64,000 bases of DNA from Zonotrichia leucophrys gambelii. Taxonomy: Eukaryota; Chordata; Aves; Passeriformes; Passerellidae. Of this stretch, positions 12,173 through 23,425 are shown one piece after another. The position numbers and the translations under genes are program-made. The DNA is taken from the NCBI RefSeq assembly GCF_028769735.1, contig NC_088178.1, positions 8,188,001-8,252,000 of the forward strand. Reading direction: 5' to 3'. A model generated the notes under the pieces. The model saw only the letters and a program-made list of their open reading frames with translations, did not search any database and had not been told where the DNA came from. Within the stretch, counting starts at the first letter, position 1, and every line of letters starts with the position of its first letter.

Positions 12173-15100
12173 GTGCGCTTTTTCTTTGTATATATGTTCA
12201 TTTGAACTTTCAATAGCAGGGTTAGTGTATATTGTTTTGCAAGCAATAGACCTCATGCTTTGTGAGGACCTCTGAGAGAAAGGACACTAATTGAAATGAC
12301 CATGAAATGGATTAGAAGTGGATTGATTTTTGCTGGGTTTTGACATATTTTTCATGCTGCTAGCATGAGAACCATGGCTGCTTCTAGTAACTGTCAAGGG
12401 CCCAGGCTCTGTTAGAGCTACTTTGAGAGACTCCCTTTGACCTCAAAGACAGAAACTCCCAGGGAAGAAAAAAAAAGTAATTTGGTCTTCAGTTTTATAC
12501 TCATTAGCCAAGAGTGAATCCTCCCAAAGCAATTTATGAAAGATAATGAAACAACTTAATTTGCCATCAAGATGCTTCAATTTGCATTCTTCTCAGTTGC
12601 ATTCAGTCTCAATAAAATTGGATCATTATTTATCTCTAATTTTAATTCTTAAACTAAATTGTTTACCAGGAGGAATTTTTACTGTCTCTCTCCCCAACAA
12701 CAATCTATTAAGCACGGCATAAACACTGAAAATAAATCACAAGTAAATTGAGGCTCCTGCTAACTTATTGAACTTGTGCTTTTTCCATATAACTCTTCTT
12801 ATGCAAGGCAGAGAGACTCAATTATTTGCAGTTAATTGTATGCCACTGAAAGAATTTAACCTCCCATGAGCCCCAAGGTGGGGAGACACTGGATGTGGAG
12901 GACTCGTACCTGCTGGTACAGTGAGCCTTGGCTCATTCTGGTGGGTTGTACATAATAACCTAAAGACAAGGAAAGCAGAGATGGTTCAGATACCTGGACT
13001 GAGAGGGGGAAAATATGAATGTGATGGCACAGTGCAGCCTGAGTGGGCTATGAGAAGTGGTAGGGATAAGTCCTTTCCTGCTTTCACTTGTCCTCTGTCC
13101 TGCACAACTGCATTTTTTGTCTAGGTCCAGTAGTAATGTGGGCTTGCAGCTTAGTGCTAAACTCTCTCTGTCTTCCTGCTGGTTTATTCCTGCTAAATTT
13201 TTTCCTTGAATATTTGACTAGGTAAAACTGCATCTGATAAGGAATATGTAGGCTGTTTCCTCAACCTATTGTTACTCTGTGATTATGTGTGTGAGGCGCT
13301 AAATTTATGCCAAAATTCAGAGAACTGTTATGCAGTGAAAGGTTTTTAAACTATACAGAACAACTGTACAGCTTTTCTCCTGACAGTGGATATGGTGCAA
13401 GGAAAAAAGACTTGTGGTACCCAGTTTCAGTATCTAAATACTGATTTGATACAAATCTCTGGTGTAGGCTTTACCGCTTTACAAGTGGTTGTAAAGTTCA
13501 AAATGTAGAAACCTTTAACATATTAAAAAAACAATGAAACAATAACATAAAAACCCTGAAAAAAAATCTAACTACAAAATCCCTTTACAAGTTTACTTAA
13601 ATTAAAGGAATAAATGAGTGAACATTCAGAAAACAGTGAATATGTGAGTCAGAGAGCTTTACATATCTGCAGTAGATGTACCATTCATAAAGATGGGGTT
13701 CCCAGAATAGAGCAGTAGAGGAATTAGTACTTTAGGATTATGCATGGGAATTACCAATCTTAGGGGAAAATGCATGGGGTTGAAATGTTGGAGTGCAGAG
13801 CCAGTAGTAAATCTGCTGCATTTCTTTACTTGATGCCCAAGACAGCTGTGTTGCTAGAAAATAAGTTATGTTTAGGAAAAGGGATGAGGGAGATAGAGTT
13901 GAGACTTCGTGTTGGAAGTCTGTTTCTGGAGTCTTCTATTGCCTTTTGTTCATTGATGGGCTAGACTGTCAGAGCCATAATGTGATATGATCACTGCTGT
14001 TTTAGTTATATTGAAATCCTTTTAAAAGAAACCTGCAGTGAATAAATGAAGATAAGTGCTAAGAAATGTTTTATGAGGGTAAAATTCACATATTATGCAA
14101 AATTTCCTCATTTTCATTAGTCAAGTTACATACATTATTTTGGCACAGTATTATAACTAAGGAAATATAAACAGACTTATCTGTTGCAGATTAATATTTA
14201 AACGTACTGGTGATGCATGTGCCTAAAAACCTACATTAATAAAAATAAGCACTCAGTTATTACAAAACTAAATGTTTTTAATATAAAAAGTAAACCAAAT
14301 CCTAAAACCATTAGAAATAGATACGAAAAATTATATGCATGTTTTATAATCAAATTCACTCTACATTGTTTTAAAACAATTTATTTTGTACACTTGCATT
14401 GTCTTCCTCGTTTCTCTTGCTCTCAGTATTAATCTTGCTCTGGATACAAACTAGTTGATAGAAAAAAGCAAACAGCTGCAAAACAAACTGTTTCAAGTCT
14501 GGAGAAAATGGAAATATTGAAATCATAGCTCCATTCTGTTTATACTGTTTTGTTTTAGACATGTGGGCCCAGAGAGAGCAAAGAGCTCTCAAGGGCTTTT
14601 AAAGCCCCCCAGAACTGTAATTTAGAATAGGAGTTCAGCATGAGCCGTGATTCCTTTCTGCAAATGCAAAGCAAATAGAGCTTTGGAGCTGCAGCTCTTC
14701 ATTCCTTTGGAAACTTCTTCCTCTCAATTCACAGCAAGTGGGTGTAGTCCATGAAGGAGTACATGAGCCTGATGGATGAGTAATTTTAAGCAGAACTTAA
14801 AAAAGATCAAAGAAATAGATCCTTATGATGAATATGAAGTAGGGGATTGTTTATGCTTTGTTACTTCAGTTCAAGTGTTGAATATGGTATTTATGTAAGT
14901 ATTTGGTCATAAATTCCTTCTTCTAATCCCCACATAAAACCTCAGCAGAATTTGGGTTCAGTTTTGCAAGAGATGATTTAAGGAGAAGCTCAGAAAATCA
15001 GTTCATTGATGTTAATTTCTGAAAATAAAGATATTCCATAATAACTAACAGTGAGAATGGCTGAATTGAATCTTATAGGGAAGAGAATTTCAGTAGAAGG

Positions 15101-18100
15101 CTAGAAGGACAAGTTATGTAATCCCAGGAGCAAGTAAATCACAATATAGTCTGAGAACATATTTTTGGTCAAACTACTGATGTCTAAAAAACCAGTCAGC
15201 CTGATCATTTCAAAATAGAAAACTCGAGCTATTAGGACAGCTCCCTGGGTGAAACTTAGAGGGGGAGTGGTTTTTGTTCCACCGTTAAGAATTCAGAGCT
15301 CTTAAATGTTTGCGGAGATAATTTTAGTGCTAGCCCTAAATCCCTTTTCTTTTAACTTGATCTTTCCACCAATTTTGTGAAAAAAACTTTTTCAAAGGCT
15401 TCAAGGAATACTCTGAACAAAACCTGCATGAAATACGTTTAAAATTTATTTTTATACCCTGTGGTTTCTGAGATCAATCTGTAAATAAATCATTAACAAT
15501 GTTTGGTTTTTTCATCAATGAGAATTTCCTCATTTAAATCTGAAACCTTAATATTTTAATAATTGATTCCGAGTTAAAGACACTTAAATTTCATGACAAG
15601 TTTTCACAGTTTTTTTCCTTTGCATTTAGTTATTTACAGAAGTCAGCAGTTCACACGCGTTGTGCAGATCTGTATATCAGTTTGTGCTCTCAACATGAAC
15701 TAGGAAATGAGGAGAACAAGTCTGAGGGTTTTTGATGGATTCTGTTCAACACTTTTTTGATCTGAGTTTTTTCAGAATGTTGCCTTGATATTGAGGCTTT
15801 TGTTTCTGTGCTTTATCCAATCCCACCCACGCTGTTCAAGGATCAGCAATGTGATCAGGTGCAAATGGGCAGTGAAAAACGTGTGTTGGTGCAGTGCACA
15901 TGCAGAGCCCAGGTGTGAGTGCACCTCAGCAGTCACTGCATATCAGGCTTCCTTAAAACAATGTGGAATTCCACAGGGAATAGGTACTGGCACGTAATTA
16001 CACCATTAGCATGAAGGACACTTGGCTTTATCTCCTTCTCATCCCTTTTCGTGAAGGGGCAAAATGATTCCCTCATAACTGCCTGGCTTGCATTGTCATA
16101 TCTTGTTACTTGACCAATTTAACAGCATGCAAGGCAAATACACTACAAAGCCAAAGCTCTCAATGCTAATTAGTCAGAAGTAGATAAGGAAAAGAACATT
16201 TTAAGGCTGAAAGAATTTCTATCTCAGAAGAAATACTTTTTCCCATTCTGCAGAAATGGGATATTTCTTCTTTAGGAAGCATTTGTAATATCTCTGTATT
16301 GCAGAAAGAAATACTGACTTTTCACTGACTTTGTGCAGGCGTGTATATTTCCTCCAGCTCCTTAAAATCTCTAACAATAATTTCTGTGGCAAGATCCATT
16401 TTTTACTCCACTGCAACTCCCTCTGGTAATGATTAGGTACCTTCATGGCAGTGATAAGCACAGCAGAAGATAGTACTTTGGAAACAAATATATGTGAGTA
16501 CACTATACATGTATTTTTTGGCCTATGACCATTGTCATCTATCTTAAAATACCTAAATAAAGCACTAAATTTGGACCATAGTGCCCAAAGAATTTTTCTG
16601 TTCAAAGGAAAAAGTTACTTCTAGTTAGTGATCCAGGTCACTTTACATTGGCCTTTGTTTCAAGAGTTGTCCACATAGTGTTTCTTGAATCTGTTATTGT
16701 TATGTATATTTTTCAAGGCTTGATTTTCACTCGAAAAATAACTTATCTATCTATGAGTAATCTGGATTTGAAACAAAGAAATTATTGGGGGTTTTTGTTG
16801 GGGTTTCGTTTCTTTGTTTTTTGTTGTTTTTTCTTTTTTTAAAATTTGGTGAATAAACAGAATACTTTGGTAAGCTCCTAAACTAAAACTTTTTTTTTAA
16901 TTTTTAAATTTGAGTGAATTATATACCTTTGTGATGTGGGATTTGCATAAATTTATTATTAATCTCTCAAGTTTTTTTGCCATGGTTCCCTCAGTATGTT
17001 TAGGGCAAAGCTTTTGATTCTTTCTGGGTGGTGCACAAGGAGAAACAACTAAATTCTCAGGAGGAACAATAACAAACTTCCTATATGTTTAGAAACCACT
17101 GCTAAAGTGCTCTCATTCTTTACTTGTGGGTACACCAATATAAATCATTTTTCTTATCAGGGCTTTAAAATCAAGGAGGTCACCATTAAACATGGCTTTG
17201 TATGAATTGTCCCAGGATCTGCTGGAACAAGGGTGAATGCTCCTAGTTTCAAATAAAAGTGTATTGGAAACTAGAATAGAGGCACTATGAGTCTCAAGAA
17301 TTTATCAGAGGACTTTCACATGAGTCTTCTAAGTGGCAACTACACTGTCAGCTAATCTAAAGAATTGTCCAGCTTTGCAAGGAAGTGGTTAAATACTTGC
17401 AGAGGAAAAATAAAGCTTTCAAGAAAGTTTTGATGACTGGTGAATTCGATATTTGAGGAAATATAAGAATAAAGAAAGTTAATTTAGCTACTAAAAAAAC
17501 TGTTAATGGGAATATCTTATAGGGATCACTGTGATGAACTGAAGTTAGAAGGTCTCTGAACTATCTTCAGAGATCTAACTAGCTATCTAACTAGCACGAT
17601 CTGGTCAACAAAAATGTCATTCTTTTATTATGAAAATACTTTTCACATGAAAATATTTTCATGTGAATATGTACATTTGTATCATTAAGGCCGCAGAAGG
17701 AGATATCTACAAACATTTTATAAATGCATTTTAGATTTGCAAGCACAAGGAATTTACAGTGAATATTATATGTGCTGGACGCTGAATTAATCTTCTGCTG
17801 TGAAAAGGTGACAATAATTAAGGCAGGTGTGCCATGGCCATCCAAAGATCATGTGAGCAGACCAGTGACAACCAAGTATCTCTTGTACATTTCTGAGAGG
17901 GGGAGTTTGGGGTATGTGATCTGTCACTGGGTTTAAAGCATTCCATGTCACACGGCCATGTGAGTGTAGAAAAGGAAAGATTTAGACTGAGATTAGAGAG
18001 ATTGGGCAAATTATTTTTTGAAGCACTTAAATCGTTTTTCAGGCAAGATTTTGAGCTTCTGTTTTGCTTCTCTGAACTTCATAAATATAATAAAATACCC

Positions 18101-20703
18101 CGTGTCATAATCTCAGTCCAACTCAATTAATTTGGAACCACTGAGCTTAATGGAGCTGTGGTAATACTTATAACAACTATTTCTGGGATTCCATTCCAGT
18201 GAAACAGCCAGATCTCCATGCTGTGCCAAATGACAAGTGTTTTCAAGCTGTGAGTGATCTCTTTTCACACATCATGTAAAAGGTGCACACTTTTCTCATC
18301 TCAGTGTATTGGATATTGAACACCAGTTTCCAGTACAGTGGTGTAGATTTAATAACTTCAAAAGCATTTTAATCTTGTGCTCCTGTTTTCCTTGCTGCTT
18401 GTTTATGTAGAGCCATATATGAGTGAAGAGAGCTTTGGAAGAATATATTTTCTGTCAAAGGTAATTTAGAAGTGCTTTCACAAGTCTGAATGGGTGCTGG
18501 ATAATAGAATCAGTACATGACATTAGACAGGATTATTTCTCTCTTGCACTCTATTCAATACCTGTACCATAGCATATCTGGTTCGATTTTGACTTCTAGC
18601 ACTGGTGTATCTTTGCTAAATGATTTTGACATTGTTGAGGTACTGACTGGAGCTGTTTCAGAGTGGAAAGAGAGGCCAGAGGCTTTTTCCAAAGTCCTCA
18701 GTTATATCGGGCCTTAGATCCAGGGCTGGAAGTTGTCCTTCTTGCTGAGGCTAAGTACTGCCATGCATTCCCATAGGATGGCTTGTCAGTGGAGGAAAAG
18801 ATTTTCAACATTCACTTTTAGAAGGGTGAATTATTGAACCTGACTCTAACCAACTGAAGCAAATACTCCTGGGAAAAATACTATTGATTTAGACTTTTAT
18901 TTTTCTTAACCAAAACAGATTTTTATCAACATCTTTTCCACATGAAAGCCAATGTTTTTGAATTCATGTGTAAGTCAACTGACTTTAGTATGAACATTAA
19001 TATTAGTAATCCTTATTGCCAGAAGGAGATGATAGGTTTATTTTCTTGATTCCTCAACTTTGAAGTTTGCCAAGAAAGTAAAAGTATTGATGCTTGGGAG
19101 GAGTGTGTGCAGTAAATGAAATTCTGTGCTATTAAATTAATTGCAGAATTAGTAATGGTTATGACAAAGTCCAGGAATTCATTGTATATAAAGCACTGAT
19201 TAAAAGTGATGGAGAAATAAGGTGTTCCCTTGTGGCTTTAGCTTTTTGCTACAGAGCTGCATTGCAAACCATCTTCAAATAGAAAGAAATCTATAACATG
19301 ATGACAAGCAAAAATACAGTTCCTTGGATTTGTTTAACCTTGATAAGATCCTTAAGTATTTTGATTAAGTATCACTAAACTGTATTCCACATTGTTGTGG
19401 ATTATTTAATTGCATGTAATTCCTAGAAATCAGAGTATTGAACCAATAACTTTATATGCATATAAACATACAAATAGGAGGCTGTTTGATATTTTGAATT
19501 TCAATTAATTAGCCTTGAGCAATCCTAATTCTTTGGTTTAATAAAATAAAAGCTTCATTAAACAAGTCACAATATATTAACAGATCAATACCACATTGAG
19601 CAGTAGTGTATCCTTTCTGTATTTCAGTCTTCTTATGTTACTGCATCAGACCTTCTAGGGAAGGACTGGTTTTGTGCTAAAGGGAATAAGTTCATTGATG
19701 CTAGGTGAAAAATTCCATCTAACAGCAAATCAAATTGTGAAATGGAGCAAAAGCAAATACAGACAATGGAGGAGGACTTTGCCTTCATAGAAGTCTCAAC
19801 CAACTGCAAGCTGTGCCAAACCAAACATCCCCAGTCACTAACAGTCATCTGATATAAAACCATGCCACTGCATGTTGTGAGACCAAAACCAGAAGCTCAG
19901 AAAATGTTGCTTAGCATGGTAACTAAATGACTATTTCTGTTCTTATTACCATTACTTTCTCAACTGCCTTGAGAACCAGTGCAGACATGATTTTCTCTTG
20001 CTGTCTATAAGGAAACTGTTTTGAGTGCATTGCTACAGAAACAAGTCAAGATAATAAAGTGGGGAAATATGCTAATGTATGATCAGAATAATTGTAGTTT
20101 TATTTTCTATATTAGTTTAATTGTTTTATTATTCCCTGGCTGATGAGCTATTTTGTGTTACTGGAAGTGATTTTAGAAGGTATTATATTAACTACTTTGA
20201 ACATCTCATTCAGATTGCCTTTCTGCTGAAAGGAAACAGGCTATTATTTAGTATATTTCAGAACTTTTTCTTTTTTTGTTATCCATATTCTCCATATACT
20301 GTGGTAGCTCCCAGTTTGTTCTGGAAGGGTACACACACACAGTAGCTGCACCAAGTCCTATCCCAAGGGTACAGTGAAGGCTCTTGTCACTTCTTGTGTC
20401 CTGTTAGTTTTGAGCACCCTATCTTATCAGACATGTGTTTACAATACTCCTGCACTCCTGTTTCCCTGGCCTCCTAATTGCAGCTCTGCAATAAACAGGT
20501 TTTGTTTGAGCTCTAATAAAGTGTGTGTCACGGTGTATCACCTATCTGCTAAATACAGTCAGTACAATTTTGTTGTTCTGATATAGAAGATGTTTAATCA
20601 GTCAAATTGCTTCTAGATAGCTGCTTTTCATTTTCTCCTTAAAGTAAAAGCAGTGGGGTTTTTTTCAGGGTTTTGTAATTGCTTGAATGATCAGTAATTA
20701 AAA
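12173..20703. other. AT-rich non-coding sequence, no gene seen
   Basis: Frames are at most 128 codons (minus strand, 16219-16605), with no recognisable domain. The stretch contains a T/G-rich low-complexity run at about 16785-16841 and a 26-bp palindrome at 17642. Several AT-rich blocks carry octamer (ATTTGCAT) or TAATTA motifs, for example 12520-12660, and could be regulatory, but sequence alone does not show this. Confidence 0.7.
17642..17667. repeat. Perfect 26-bp palindrome
   Basis: The 26 bases from TTCACATGAAAAT to its exact complement ATTTTCATGTGAA form an uninterrupted inverted repeat with no spacer. It could extrude as a cruciform or bind a dimeric factor. It could also simply be AT-rich chance. 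The flanking bases do not extend the symmetry. Confidence 0.95.
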
Positions 20704-21175
20704 TAATGGAATCATTTAGGTTGGAAAAGACCTCCAAGACCAATGAGTCCAACTCATAACCCAGCACTGCCAGCTCCACCACTAAATCTAAATCATGTTC
20801 CCAAGCACATTTACAGGTCTTTGGAACGCCCCCAGGGATGGTGACTCAACCAGTTCCCTGCACAACCTGTCCCAGTACTTGACAGCCCTTTCAGGGAAGA
20901 AGTTACCTCTCACATCCCACCTAAACCACCCCTGCTGCACCCTGAGGCCAATTCCTCTCATCCTGTCCTTACCTGGGAGAAGAGACTGACTCCCCCTCTT
21001 TCCACAACCTGACTTAAGGGAGCTGTGGAGATCTGTAAGGTCTCCCCTGAGGTTCCTTTCCTCCAGGCCAAACACCCGCATGTCCCTCAGCTGCTCCTCA
21101 TCAGAATCGTGCTCCACATCATTCTCCAGTCTGTTGCCCTTCTCTCAACTCATTCCAGTGCCTCAGTGTCTTCCC
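20704..21175 (-). mobile_element. CR1-type LINE, 5'-truncated, 3' end
   Basis: Read on the minus strand this is the 3' part of a CR1 retrotransposon. On the plus strand it begins at its 3' terminus with 'gaatcatttaggttggaaaagacctccaa', the complement of the family's tail. It continues through the usual '...ccagggatggtgactcaaccagttccctg...' and '...ctcatcctgtcctt...' segments. The 5' end is lost near 21175, as is typical of target-primed reverse transcription with 5' truncation. About 470 bp remain. No target-site duplication is evident. Confidence 0.9.
20788..21117 (-). pseudogene. CR1 ORF2 (reverse transcriptase protein) C-terminal remnant
   Basis: An open frame of 109 codons within the CR1 fragment corresponds to the extreme C-terminus of the CR1 ORF2 polyprotein, downstream of the reverse-transcriptase catalytic core. 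Visible family-like pieces are an 'LRGDL' block around residues 23-27, 'FRWDVRGNFFPERAVKYWDRL' in the middle-to-late part, and 'ELVESPSLGAF' near residues 88-98. The endonuclease and reverse-transcriptase catalytic domains are absent because of 5' truncation, so it cannot act on its own. The first methionine is incidental. The frame has stayed free of stops, which suggests moderate age or chance. Confidence 0.75.
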
Positions 21176-23239
21176 TGGAGCCACCAGCTAGAAAAGTTGT
21201 GAAGGTTGTGTTTATGTTCGGGGTCAAAATCTGCTTTGTGCACTGATGTTGGGGTGCAAGAAGATCTAGCAGAATTAAACACTGATGTTCTAAACCAGTG
21301 AATTCTCAGAGTTGTGTCATGGCCGAAAAGGATTGTCTCAACTTTAACTGTGAAAGCAGATGAGTGAGAGAGTCTGCAGAAGTAATTTTATTTCTCTAGA
21401 TTACAGCAGTTAGCCTTTTAACTAAGCTGTGTGTGCAGTTCTGGTGTGCTTGAGAAAAGGTACAGAAAAAGCTGAACAGTCCAAAAAAGCTGCTTCTGGA
21501 ATTATTTTCTAGATAGAGTGCCTCATGTGAGACTTGCCTTTCAGACACTGTATTATCTTTTCTTGCAGCAGCAGAGTGGGAGGTAGGAAAAATACCCTGT
21601 AACTCTGTCTGCAAGAAAATGCCACAATTGTCAGTACTTGAAGTGAAACAAAAAGCCATACAAGGTTTCTGTGTTATTGTTGTCTGTAATGGTGTTGGTG
21701 ACTAGCCTTTGGAAAAATTCCCTGAGGGCACTGCTATCTTCTCTTTTAGTTAAAATTTAAACTATTCATCTTTGGATGATTGCTTTCCTTTAGGAACAAC
21801 TTGATAATCTGAATACAAGTAAATGAATTAAATAAGGTAGTTTTGAGTATACAGTAGGTTAGACTTTCATGTGCAGTAATTACTTATTGATTCCTACTTT
21901 TAAGTTAAGTGCAATTGCCTAATTCAATGGATGTAAATTGTTAAAGAACGCAGGTCGAACAGGAGTAAAATATTCTGAAAAAGAAGTTCAAGGTTTTAAA
22001 TACTGCGTTTCTGACAGAGGGAATGTTTAGTCATAGGAAGAAGCTAAATATATAACCAAATAAAGAAATGGGAGAAACATTTCACCAGATCTATCTGAAA
22101 TGTCATGAAGATATTACTATACAATGTAACTAACAGTCTATTATACTCCTGAGACTTTTGGGATAGTTGAAAAGCTGTATTCATTGGTAAAAGAGAGGCA
22201 AGGTAGATGGTAATAGCAGATAATGGGCTAAAACCAAAATAAAACAGTCTGGGTTTTGAATAAAATGTTTAAAACCCATGGAGGAAAGCAGTAATTGAAA
22301 CAAAACCCATTTCCAACTTAGACATTTGAATAGTGGAATAAAATTATGCTAATCTAACATATCTGCATTATTGTACTTCTCTGTTCATTATGCTGCATGC
22401 ATAAGTATGAGATGGTTATTATCCCTTTGATAATGGTCCTTACTTATCTGCTCCAAATTGGTGTGCTCTTTCTGAGGACAGCATATGCTGCCTTTTGAAG
22501 GATCTTGTTTACCAAATGAGTTTTTGCTGCTTGTTATATTGTTTTTCAGTTTGGTTTTGTTTACATCACGTACAATGCATTGCACATGATATTCACTAAA
22601 TTGTATTATGGATTTTTCATGCCTATATATTTCTGGGTACCTCCCATATCAAGTCTGGAGGATTCCATATCCATTTCCTAAGAATTATGCTGCAGAATAA
22701 GAGGTGGTCATGACTGGCATCCTCTCTCTTGTCACGAGGCAATGCTGGGCTCTCTAGAGAGAGAAGCATTCTGTGCTTGTAGCACACCTAATTATGGTCC
22801 TGGGAGGTAATAGCGTTGGGAACTGTAGCTGGGGATCATTTAATCTAAGTGGTATTAGTGCTGCTGAGATTTTCACATTATTTATGACTGTGGCTAGTAT
22901 TAGTTTTTTGGCGTAGGATTTTGTTTTCCTGTTAAATATGAACTACTTCAGAACACTGTCTGAGTGTTCAGCATTTTTCTACACTTCATTAAATACAGAG
23001 CACACCATGAGACATGACTCGGTGTTTGCAGTGGGTTCCAGAAGCCTCCCAAAGTATTTATTGTGACATGTTTTGTGCCCTGAATTTAAAAATCACCTGA
23101 ATTTAAAAATCCCCTCATCAGTCTAATGCTGAGCTCTTGTTGGTCTGGCCTTGAAGAGTTGGTATGATCATGTCTCAATGTAACACAGACCTAAAACCAG
23201 CAATTCTGTAAAGCTTGAATTATCCTCTTTGACTAGAGG
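21176..23239. other. AT-rich non-coding sequence, no gene seen
   Basis: Unique-looking sequence with short frames only. A 17-bp direct duplication (cctgaatttaaaaatca, at 23079 and 23096) is the only internal repeat noted. Confidence 0.75.
23079..23112. repeat. 17-bp tandem duplication
   Basis: Two adjacent copies of cctgaatttaaaaatc(a/c) start at 23079 and 23096, a slippage-type duplication. Confidence 0.85.
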
Positions 23240-23425
23240 ACCATAGAATTGTTTATGTTGGAAAACACCTTTGAGACAGTCCAACTGTTACCCTACCACT
23301 GCCACGTCAGCCCCTAAACCCTGTTGCTAAGTTCCACACCTACTTTTAATCCCACCAGGGACAATGGCTCAGCTCCTTCCATGGGCAGCCTGTTGCACTG
23401 CTTGGCAATCCTTTTGCTGTTATTC
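23240..23425 (-). mobile_element. CR1-type LINE 3' fragment
   Basis: The plus strand shows 'catagaattgtttatgttggaaaacacctttgagacagtccaac', then 'accctaccactgccacgtcagcccctaaaccctgttgctaag' and 'ccaccagggacaatggctcagctccttccatgggcagcctgttgcactgcttggcaatcctttt'. This is the order of segments in the 3' end of CR1 read in reverse. It is a short, diverged, 5'-truncated copy. The tail (ATTCTATG-like, as its complement) lies at the low-coordinate end. Confidence 0.85.

Noticed and set aside
16219..16605. 128-codon minus-strand frame rich in Lys and aromatic residues
   Set aside because: The composition is that expected from AT-rich DNA, and no family is recognised.
18575..18600. GGTTCGAT-like string considered as a tRNA T-arm
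   Set aside because: No matching acceptor, D-arm or anticodon stems are present around it.
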